From: Valencia hispanica
Taxonomy: Eukaryota > Chordata > Actinopteri > Cyprinodontiformes > Valenciidae
Direction: 5' to 3'
Assembly (NCBI GenBank): GCA_963556495.2
Contig: OY747707.1
Location: forward strand, 28,282,871-28,346,870
DNA: 64,000 nt
Both the position numbers and the translations under genes were made by a program. Below the pieces are notes generated by a model. That model was not told where the DNA came from. It saw nothing but the letters and a program-made list of their open reading frames with translations, and ran no database searches. Of this stretch, positions 39,401-51,400 are shown one piece after another. The stretch's first letter is position 1; each line of letters starts with the position of its first letter.

Positions 39401-42400
39401 AAACATTTAGGTGTGACTAAAGAGCAAAAAAAGAAGAAATCTGAAAGCAGGCAGCACCTAATATTTTATAGCATTTTATTTTAAATCCAGGTCAGGAAAG
39501 AGATTCACATTTGTGATTTTTCAAGAAAAAGGTCAGGTCCAGGAATACACTGAATGAATCAGCACATAACACTGCAGGACAAACCGGGGAGGTGTCCTGT
39601 CAGGCAGCCTGTAAGTCTTCAGCTTAGATTGGTGGTAAAGCCCAGCGTATATGTAGTAAAATATGTGAAAGTTCTTCTCCCCCCTGAATGGATAAGAAAC
39701 AGTTGTTAGAAAAATAACACAAATTCAAATAAACAGCAAATTAAAGGTTTCACTCACGCGGCTTGTTTGATGACCCTCGATTTCTCCAGCAGATATTCAG
39801 AGATTTTGGCCCCGATGACCACTCCAGTCGGTGTGAACTTCATCTCCAGGTATTTACCAAAGCGGCTGGAGTTGTCATTTATAGCTGTGCAGGCGTTCCC
39901 GAAGGCTTCGACGAGAGGGTTGACCTGCAAGATCTTCTCCCGGAGAGTCCTGTTGTTTGCCTGAGAGAAACATTAAGACCATGCGATGAATTCTCAGTCT
40001 CGGATGAGAGATCTGATCACTTTGGAAGAAATCAGCTTTAGTATTTAAACAATTTTCAATGAGAACAATATTATCAATTATCAATGGGAGTATACCTTTC
40101 CTAAGAAGGTAAGATGTTGAACAATCAAATGAGCGGTTTCCGTCTTCCCTGCTCCACTCTCTCCACTGATGATGATGCACTAAAGCAACAGGAAAAACTA
40201 ATTGTTACCCAATGATCAATTTTTCATGTCATAACAGGAAACTCTCAAGACCGCAGTCTTTTTTTCCCCCCCAAAAAAAGGCTCACTGCTTTACAGATGA
40301 GTTGAAAAGCAACAACAAGCTTGAAAATTTATAAGAGACTATCCCACATTCAAGAAAAAAAATTACACAGCGAGAAAAATTTAAGTTTGGTTGGAAAAAG
40401 GAATTTGTTTATTTAATGTGGAGAGACAACTTTAACTAAAAATCCATACAAACTACATAAAAGTTAACTATTTATAATTACATATCATTGTCTGAAATAC
40501 ATATTAACAGCGTACAACATCCTGATGCCCTGATGCGGAATGACAGGAAATACATAATCATCATTGGTCTGGAGTACCATCCAAAAATTGCTTCATGAGT
40601 TGATGAGAAAGGTATGCATCGAAGGTTCTGCTGAGTATGATGCTAAGATCACCATCAAGCAAGGAGGTGGAAGCATTATGCCGTGGGTCTGTTTTTCTGG
40701 TACAAGTACAAGACCACCTCGCCAGATTAAAGGATCAGCGCTATACAAACAGAGTGCTTTGACACTGAGCCGAGCCAATGGTAGACCTGCTGAGGCTACA
40801 ATGGAGCGTGGCTAGAATGACCCGTAGAGCAAAATCTGTTGCTACTGCTACAGTTTGTCTTGATTTCTATCCTAGAAGCTTTGGACTCCCATGCAGAGTT
40901 TCTGTACAGATGAGTATAAAGAGGTTCTGCATTTTTGGTTGATATCCTGTCTCTCCATAGTGAAATGACCTCATAGCTTAATGTATATTTCTTTTTAGAC
41001 AACAAACTATAGAAAATATATATGTTCTGGATATATATTTTTTTCAGTCCAACATGATGAATTTAAAACTTAAATATCAATGAGTAATATTCCTCCAGAG
41101 GACCTGGTCTTTGCAGAATGTCACCATTCCTTGGTAGGCTGCATCTGCTGTTGCAAAGATGTGTGGAGGGTTGTCAGCTCTCTTTACACCATGGTACAGT
41201 TTAGAAAACTAAGGAAGAAAAACAAAAGATTTTTTCAAATGAGCAGATTTAAATACACTTTTTATTCTTCTAATTATGAGAGTAGTCTGAATTTGTCGAA
41301 CTCAGCAATGAAAAGACGTTTGAGCTCCAAATCACCGCTTTGCATATTGGAACCCTTTTATCTAAGTCGTTTATGCTCTTATGAAGAATTTTAGAGATAA
41401 ATATTTTACGTTGAACCAGACACGTGACAGATTTAATCAAATGTTCAAGTCAAACCAATCCTGTAAAACCAAGCTAAATATCAGTGACCCGCTGCTGATA
41501 GATAGTATTTACTAGAGTCTGACCACCACGTTCTCTGATAGCACAATATAATACTATATATATATATATATATGCTTTAAATTGCTTGTCAGATTGTGTT
41601 CAACATGTTCCATAAAGTTTTGAGATCATTCAACTTAATGATCCTGCAGCTCACTTCAAGTTCCTTAAGTCCAATAACAGTTTAAGGGTCAAAACAAAAA
41701 GCTTGTCAGCTCTGAACGGATGGTAATGACAAACAAAATATGATACTTTCTTTTGTAATGAGAAAAACATTAAAGTATGTGAATGGGGGCAGCTGTTTGG
41801 GGAATTCAGACGTCATTCATTATAATTTATCAGAACAAAGACAATAGGAGAGAGTAAAACAGATTTCAGGCAATGTCACGCTCAGTATGTTAATTGGTGA
41901 ATGACATCATGAGCTACGTATTTACTTTTAAGCCTAATTTCAGATCAAATTTATTAGAATGACAAAAACTTGTTCATGTTGAAGCTGTGAAACCTAGTTC
42001 TAAATATTTAGACAGTGAACTGTGAACATGAATTAATTATTTAAATCTGGCTGAACTGAATTAAGAGCTAGCTTTGTTAAGAGTGAACTGGAACAACACT
42101 GTAACAGACACATGTGAGGTAAAAATGTCCCGCGTGAGAGACACCTCCTTTTCCAACCTGAAAAAGTCAGTTATGAAACGGCCAAAACTTTAAATACAAA
42201 ATGGTGAAAAGCTGAATTAATCAGCACACTGTATTGTTTTTGTTTATATTTTCCTTTATCAAACATTTAGTTTTGAGAACACTTTTCCAACAACCTGAGG
42301 AGAATAGATGCTGAGATTCTGAAACGGATTGAGAGCGATGAGGATGTCACCAACGTAAGTGTACACCTGAAGCTCATCATACCTCTTCTGGAGATGACTG

Positions 42401-45400
42401 ATTATTATCTCCTTAAAAAGAAAAAAAACATTAGACAAACATTTTTAGAAATAAAAAGCAGTTATAAATATAAAAAACAGTTCATCAACACAACTTTACC
42501 TCATCTAGATATTCCAGGTTCACCAGATCGTCATCGGGGGAGCTTTCTATTATCAGGGTTTTACGAGTATTGATCCTCTTGTGCCTGTTCAAAGTGAAGG
42601 ACATTATTATATTTTTTTGAAAGCTACAACAGGACACCAACAGTAGTTCGATGACTGAATGTAAGATCCAGTCACATCCAAGGTTTGAGTAAAGCGCTAT
42701 AAAGCTCTCCCAGGGGACTCATCTCCCAGTATAACCAGCTGTGATTGCACTTCATCTGTGTTTTGACCTATTACTCTCCAACGAGTCCCACGAGGGCGGA
42801 GGTCAACACGTAGCCAGCTGGCTCCGTGAAAACCTCAGGGGACACCACAGAATGTGAGAAAGAAAGAAACAGAGGCGGGATTCAGAATCATCTCTGTGGG
42901 CAGAAATATACAGAGGCTGCAATCTGTGAGCAATCAACTTATTTCATTAAATTCACAAGATAGAGGTGTTTTAGGATGTCAACAGAATCCTGGGGGGAAA
43001 AATGGAAACCAACAATGAATCCATCATACTGATGAATATGTGCAGCTGCAGCCTCACATGATTTATTCCCACACAGTATGTTGTTTGTTGCTGTATAACA
43101 AGCCAATAACCCAAACTGTTGGGGGAAGAAGCTGTCTGATGAATTAATGCTCAAAGCTTTTTTTCTTCTCTGCCAGACACATAGAGCTGTTACACAGTTT
43201 TTAACACAGGCTATAACCTATAATTGAACTTTAAAAATCCTTGAAACTTTTTTATTTTTATTTTGTTGTCTCTGGGGTAGAAAGAAATCATGACATCTTG
43301 ATACATTTTTGTCAATATAAATAGTAAAATGGAAGCAATGGAATTGCATTCCAAAAGAATTTCATTTGTCTTCCATTTAAATAAAATACCTAACTCATCA
43401 ACAAAGGAAAGGAATGGTTGGTTAATAACCAATCGTTCAGACAAGTAGGATACAGGTTACTTGTAAATTTAAACAATGAAAGTTGTACTTCGCTAAATTA
43501 CTGAAATACAAATAATCATAAGAAAAAGCAACTTAAAGTGAAAGGATGAAAAATAACAATATTACTGATTAATTTCACTGTTTTGAAACTTACCAGTAAA
43601 TACTATTTAGTCTGTATTTACTTACTGTGCAAAGTAAACTGCTTTTGTAAAATGTTTTCTGATTGTTCATCAAGCACAACCTTTCTTTACAACTCTGGCT
43701 GCCCAGCGACTAATGCAGCTGGATGTTTACAGCCTTCAGAACGGTCTGGTTGGTCTGTTTAACTGGCTTCGTCCATCAGCACTGTAGACAACGGTCTATG
43801 ACAGCCAATATAACAGGCTGCCAGACTTTGTTCCTGAACAACAAGCGTCTACTGTTGTAAAAGTGTGTGAATGTGAGAGTGAATGTATAATGGAGTTGTA
43901 AAGTACTTTGAGGGTCTCGAAAAGTGCTATATAAATGCAAGCCAATTATTATTAAAAGCATCAATGAAGCAGAAAAACTAAGACACAACATCCTGCAAAT
44001 CGATTTTGCTCAGATTTTCACGTAATTTATATAGCAAAGTTAATTAAAACATATTTGCTCGTCAAAAAACAACAGTCTGAATGCTGGGTATGATATGTTC
44101 GTTGACAAATTTCGTAATAACCACTTACGTCTTAATGCTGGGTGCACCAAAAGTGATGTTATGAAGACAGAACAAAATGCACAAAATGATTTATCATCTC
44201 CAAAAACTCTGCTTTCCTGCCCACTGCGGTTGGTAAGCTGGATTTAATGATTCAGCTAAAATAATAATAATTAATAATAATTAATTTTTCATAACAGAAC
44301 ACGCACTTCTGATCTTTCAAGCTTTTTTCATTGGAAGCCATCAGCAGCTTTGAAACAAACCAACAAATCCCGACATCTGATTTCATTTCAATTTTACAAG
44401 TTCAGGAGTTATTGTAAGATGATTGAATTATCAATTTGTCAAATTAGTAAATGTGTAAAGCCATAAATGATGGAACCATAAATTCTGCTCTTTACCAGAA
44501 AATCCTGAAGAAAAAGAAGAAGAAAGTTCAACAGTACATTTGGGTCTGAATTAAAATAATTTTGCAAAGAAGAGTGTATGGCAAACACCTGATGACATCT
44601 GTTGCTGCCAAGGGGTTATGAGAGTTAAGGGGTAATCACTTTTTCACATACAGGCCCAGGCTGATTTAGATTATATTTCTAGCCAAGTAAAATTATCAAT
44701 TAAAAACTACTATTTTGTATTTACTCAGGTTATTTTTGTCTGATAATGTTTTTTGATGATCTGAAACCTGTAAGGATGCAGAAACTTTTTCACAACAGCA
44801 GTATGTTGTGGGTTATGAAATGTAAGTCATCAAAGAAGACATAAAAAACACAATAAATCGATATCCAAGTCACCAGCTGTATCTATATTCTTTTACAATA
44901 AATTATGAATCATAAGAGTGAAAACATTCTAGCTTCAGGTTAATAAATGTTTCCTCCTCTGCCTTATTTCTTAATTTTAATATTCTGAATGCAGCAGAAA
45001 AAGCAGAAGCGGGGAAATATACTTGGCATGTGCTCCCCAAGAAGTGATTCCTCCTCCTCATGTCCCTTTGGAAGAGGACTTGAGACCTCTAGCGTCTGAC
45101 TCTCTCCCGCTTTGAAGTAAATCACACTATTCCACCTACGGCAGCTACTTTTAAGTTCCCTACGTCTTTCTTATTCTTATCTGCTTCATTGTTCGACGAT
45201 CAGTGGCATGGGAGACTAAACCGGGTGAGCCCAGTTCTCGTCCTACAAGCTCCTAATCCCATTATCCACTTTCACTGTGGACAGGAATTCGGGATCAGGC
45301 TCAGGCACCAACTCTGCATGCTCTCGGGAGTAAACAGAGCTGGCAAGGCATCAGGAATCTCAGTCAAGGGCAGCTTCAGCAAACTCTTTTATAATGAAGA

Positions 45401-48400
45401 TTAGGCATAGAGTCAGAATTCCTCCAGTAAAATGGTGACAGTTTGCGCTGTCATTTACTGCCCTGTGAGTCTCAGAGCAAAGCTTTAACCTCATGAAATC
45501 TCTTTTATTCATATGTGGACCCTGTATGCCAGCACACCAGTAACTAGCTCATTATCGTGCAAACTATTGTTGTAAAATCCTTATTTTCTAAAGCACACCC
45601 AAAGATTTATTCCTCCAATCAGGGGCTTAATTGAGTGGACAACAATAACAATACAACAGCAATAGTTGAAGATGCATTTAAATGAATGGGATTTATTAAT
45701 TTCAGGTTAGTCATCACAATCACTCTTTCTGAATCAGTCACACTCCACGAGCTTATCTTTAATCACAAACTGCAATGACCATTGCTGTGTCTCATCTTCA
45801 TGTGCCTGAAAATAACAAGATGACAGGTTGCCCCCTACTGGTCACACTTTATAACATCACTCAATTGATCCCCCTGAACGTGAAATAGAGGACTCAACAC
45901 CCAACAGAGGTGGTATGATTTTTTTCACCACAGTATTTATAATTTCTTCTGCAAAGATACCTTAGGAGATGAATTTCTAAACGACTTACCTGGTTCTGGT
46001 TCTGCAGCCAATTTCTTGCTGTTCTTGGATAAGATTTGCTAGCTGCTGGCTGAGTGCCACATCTTTGCCGTGGACCTGCTTGATGAAGGGGTGCTCCAGC
46101 AGGTGGGTCACAGATGGGCGGGCCTCAAAGTCCTTTATCAAACATCTTTTAAAAAAAACATTATTAGGAAACTAAAGATTCCTTTAGGATTATGGTTTAT
46201 CTATTTATAAATCTATAGCAGAATCATCTGAACATTGTTGAAGCTAACAGAAATCTGAAACAAGTCTGAGTTTTCTTAAGATCAGCAGACAGTGTGCTAT
46301 ATGTGTGTTTCAGTTTGGGTCAGCATTGTCGGAGTACCACACGGTGAATATCGCAGCACCTGGTGTGGGCCACTGCGGTCTGCCCTGTCTGTGGTGTGCA
46401 TATAGGACAGACTGTTTGCCAGGGCGATAAAGTGCTCTTTAATACCTGCCTTTACCAACATCTCTCTCAGTTTGTTGCAGATACAAGAAAAGTACATGTG
46501 ATATAAAACCTATAAAATCAGAACAAGTTCAGTAGCATCTTAAAAAGGGCTAATTTTATCATATTTTAGGGTAAGAAAATCTAAAAATATTCAAAATATG
46601 AAAGAATTGAAATAAATGCAAAGAAATATATATATATATATATATATATGGCAAGTAATTTTTATAAAAATTTCTCTTGCACACTTTTCTAAATCACAAT
46701 CGCCATTATCATATATATAGTTGATGTCTCATATGTGACAGCTTGGTACTACTGCCTATTGGTTTATACAGAAAACAGATCAAATATGGCTTTTGCCTTT
46801 AATGTGTCCTCTGACACTACAAAACATCAGCTGATATCCAGGGATTGCTTTAAGATTAACTCAACAACAGCTTTCTCTGAATAGTCCACCTGCTTGTTTA
46901 CCTGTGATAATTAAGCAGTCAGTGGTGCCCTGGTTGAGCAAATCGTTCTGCTGCTGACCAACCCACAACTAATCAAACGCCCACTGCTCAGGCAAAACCC
47001 ACTCTGCGGGAAAATAACTTTTTATTATGTAGTTCACCAAAAGTGTTAAAAATTAAAAAATGTCGATCAGGTATCAGTCGATCGACATGGATGGATGGAC
47101 AGACAAACAAACGGACTCTCCTCTTTTTTCACAAATAGATTTGTATTGTCAGGTTTATATTTAGCATTTTTCAATCTAAAGGTGGTCTTTAGGACGAGAA
47201 AGCATTTAAAGTAATCCTTTTTCTTATAAAAAAGAAATTATAAGCACTATAAGCTGCGTACCAGATACCAAATTCTGAACCATCAGCTACTGGTGGTGTA
47301 CAGCAATGTTTTTATTACTTCACACCACAGGGCTGTGGGTGAACCTATGATAGGATATGCAAATAAAAAAACTATTTTTTAAATCCTTCAGGCTACAACT
47401 GAGATCTTTTTGATTTATTTGATCTTTTTTTGCATCATGGCAGCTCCCTCCTGCCTGGACTGCCCTGGGCAGAAGGCCATATTGCTCCTGTCAAGAACTT
47501 CCACTTTTTATTCTTAGTCTCTGAGTTAATTGAACAATATTTTCATTTTTTTAAGCTTCCTCTTCAATCACTTCATGCAAAGCATTAGGTATAAATGATA
47601 TTTTAATCTTCTGCTGATCAAAACCAATGGGCAAACTCCGCCTGCCAAATGCGATGCCAATCCGGAAGTGACAGAAATTGCAGTTCCCCCCTGTATCCAC
47701 TAGGGACTGGCTCCAGAAAGGAGAAAGTTCCCATTGACTCCCATGTTGAAAATGCCATCTTCAGAGAAGAAATAAACATGTTTACAGCCTGGTTCCAAAA
47801 AACATTTTAGGTTTAAGAGATCAAGTTTACAGTCATGACAACACTTATGGGGGTGATTTTTTTTTTATATAACTCATCCATTTAGATGTAGTTTAAGCTT
47901 GAAATTATGAATAATTAAGGGCGTGTACTTTTGATTGACAGGTCTCAGATGAGCTGTCAGCGCTAGCACTGGTGCCTAGCGGCTTACTGTGGTATTGATT
48001 GCACTAACAGCCCGTCTAAGAAAACTCTGCTCCATTTTTTTCAGTAAGTAAAATTATATTTCTGCTGTGCATTTAAGATAACGCTGCTTGGTCAAAAATT
48101 GATTAAAATTATCACATTTCTTTTTCACATGTTGATTAATAAAACTTGTTTTAATTAAAATTAGTTTTAGTGAAAATGATGGACCAACAAGGCTTCATGA
48201 TTTTATTTGGCAAAATTATTAAATCTGCCGAGAAGGCAGAGGGGTAGCAGAGTCACTCAGCCATGGTTTTCTAGCTAAAAGCGCCCGCTAACCTCTGTTA
48301 GCTTCGGTTAGCTCTGGGTTAGCTCAGGAAGCTCGTAGCTACATCAGCTCAGAGTGTTAATCATCCGCCCCTGCCCTCACATCCCCACGCTCAGCTCCAC

Positions 48401-51400
48401 CCCATTGCCCATTTTTTGTATTTTCCGGGCGTGACGAGAAGCGTGACACGGCCAAGATGGCGGTGGAAACCGCCAGTTGGCTTCAATTCAGCTCTTCAGA
48501 AACCTACAGGTGACGTCACGTAGGCTCCATTCATCGTTATACAGTCTATGGTCAAGACCAGAACAGAAATTGCCACATGTGACCAGCAGTCATTTGCTAT
48601 TCTGTATGTAGCATCATAATTTTTGTGCAAATTTCAGCTGTAACTTGTTTTATTTACATATTTCTCACCTTTGAAAAAAGAAATGGATATAATTATCTTG
48701 AGCTACAAGCCTGAAAACAACTGAAAATTAAAAAAAAAAATTATTATACATATAATTTAAGGAAACATCTCTGAATTGTGTTTGATTGTTCAGCTTCAGG
48801 CTTTTCACAGCTTCTGAAGGTGTGTGTGACAGTGTGAGCATAACAACATCAACAGGTAGAGATGATAGGAGGAAAAAACACTAATCTAGTTTCTCACACT
48901 TAATCGCAGCAGAAATTCTGTTTCTTTTAGCAGTTTGCTCAGCTCTGAAAGCTAATTTAATGAATTCATTAGCGTCAGGGCATTAAGCAGAGGTTGTTGC
49001 TATTAGCCAGGCTGTGCTGCCAGGATGCCGAGCGGAAGGCCACTTTGTCAACTAAGTCAGCTCTTTGGCTGCCCAAGTGGAGACAGCAGTGATGGATTTA
49101 TTATCCAGAACCCCTCCTCCCATTTATCAGCTTACCCCCTGAACACCCACTCTCACTCACTCACACTCACACGCACGGACCCACACACACGCACACACAC
49201 CTACACGCACACACACAGGCCTACAGAGGTTGCAAAGGCTTCACAAACAGCCTGCAAAGCTTGATAACTTTATCCAGCCTCGCTGCATTTAACTTTAGTG
49301 GACTTTGTCTAAAGAGATTAATGTTGATGCTATATGACACAAATTACAAACCTTCAAATCCAATCAAACTCACTGCAAAAACTACACGGTTACTATGTGC
49401 TGCATGAGGGGAAAGGTGACTGGACCACAATGACCACTCAACAACTGAATGACAAGAGATAGCCAACATGCCCTCAATGCATATGGTCGGCTTTTTTCTT
49501 TGACTCCTCTTTGTTCTATACAAACACAAATGTTAGGCAAAAACCATGCCTAAACAAAGTCAACAAATCGAATTTTATTTTCTCATTACGGCTCAGGCGA
49601 ACAGTGCTCTCTGAGTCACATATTAAGGTTGTATTTTCCGGGCAACCGCTACGAGCCAACCCTGACGTTATTAGCTTTGCACCGTGGAGCAAATGATAAG
49701 TTATCTGGGCCCCGGATTGAACAGATAACTCAGGTGAAGTTGTTTGTTCCTCCGTGGCAGATTTACACCAATGAACAACAAAGAAAAAGAAAAAAGGGTG
49801 GATATAATCTGGCGATAAAATACCAGATTCAGGCCCTTCTGCATTTGCATAAGCATTCTGCCAGCTGCAAAAGAATAATAATGCTCATTAATATTTACGT
49901 GAAATTATTTCATTTTAAATGTCTTTTTAACCTTTTTGTTTTACTGATGTTAACATCAGAATTAATGTAAAAAAATATTCCTGTGCAATAACTTACTGTA
50001 TTAACTATTAACAGGACTGAGCTTCAGTTCCCCCCCCCCCCCCCCCCCCGAGTTGGTCTCAAATGCTTAGTTTGTAAACTAAATAAATCAGTTTAAATAA
50101 TATCATACACACTGAATTTTACATAACATTCCATGCATTAAAAGGAGCTGTGTTAATCTTATTTCATCACTGCCATCATGTGGCAGATGCTGCTTAGCTC
50201 CCTGTTTGGTCTGCATCTGAAGGAAAATGCTACTTGATTGATATTTTTCAGACAATAAACATATATTTTTTTATATTTACAAAATGGCAAAATTTAAACA
50301 AAATTATTTTAAAAATGTAACATTAATTAGATTAAATTTTAGCTAAATGTAAACAGTTCCCTGGTATCCCACACATATAGGTCAGTGCAAATTTGAATGT
50401 GAAACAACTAAAGCAGACATATCTCTTCAATTGTTCCCATTCTGTTGCATAAAACATATAAAAAGTAATACGCAGCTGATAAAAAACAGCAATGACTTCC
50501 TAAAAGCCATTAATTTCAGAAGCACTTTCTAATGACAAAATACTTTAATAACCACACCTCTCTTTTAAACTGGAATGGAGGCCCTTATTTTGATGAAGAA
50601 GCCTGATGGACTGCTGTATAGGACAATGAGTGTAGCTTTTATTTAAAAAAAGGCCTTTTAATTGTAATAAGATTCAGCGATGTGGGCAGATTTCTTCTTG
50701 ACCCGCCAGAAACACAGAGCATCTTTTTGTTAAAACATCTTTTAGCCAGTGGACTATGAAACTGTTTGGGTGTGCCTATAACTTAATGGGAAGAGTCACC
50801 GTTTTACAATCCAAAAAATGTGGGCTCATTTTCTCCTTCCTCCTGTCACATGTCAATGGCAAGTTGCCTCTATGGATATGGATGCCAGTGTATGAATGTG
50901 TATATGCAGTTGTAAGTGCAATTGGGTGAATGTGACTCTATTGTATGGTCAGTATTACTGGTAAAATGCTACATCAATTCAGCCCATTTCCATCTACCAT
51001 ACTGGATTTAAAGAAAGGAACCACCTACACCTGAGGAAAGAGGAGACAACACAGTCTAAGCTACAGCTACTACAGATTGCTTGGGCAGGGAGTAAACATA
51101 GAAGATCGCAGCTGTTGCTAGTGAGCATGAAGCTTGTCCAGTAAGGAAATGTTTTCTTTTATGGCAGTTTTTTGCTTTTCATGTGTCTTCTGTCAGTTCA
51201 AATCACTTACTGATGTCTGTAGATTACATTCACTCAATAAAGCCTCTCTCCAGACCTTCTGCAAAGTTACTATAAATAATTACATTCAGCAGTGACCTGG
51301 ATTAGCGTTAACCAAATATTTTCTGTTATTTGACCTTTTTTTTTAAGCAGTGACAGAAAAATCTGAAGGCCATTGGCCATTTTGACAAATTGCAATTTAC

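Larger units (their letters stand above)
42585..45989. other. myo3b intron with two repeat fragments
   Basis: 3.4 kb separating linker exons. It holds a SINE/LINE tail at about 43860-43965 and an inverted-end element copy at 44615-44812. Other sequence, including 45000-45420, gave no recognised gene. Confidence 0.45.

Noticed and set aside
39763..40041. 92-codon plus-strand frame
   Set aside because: Antisense of the switch I exon; no independent support.
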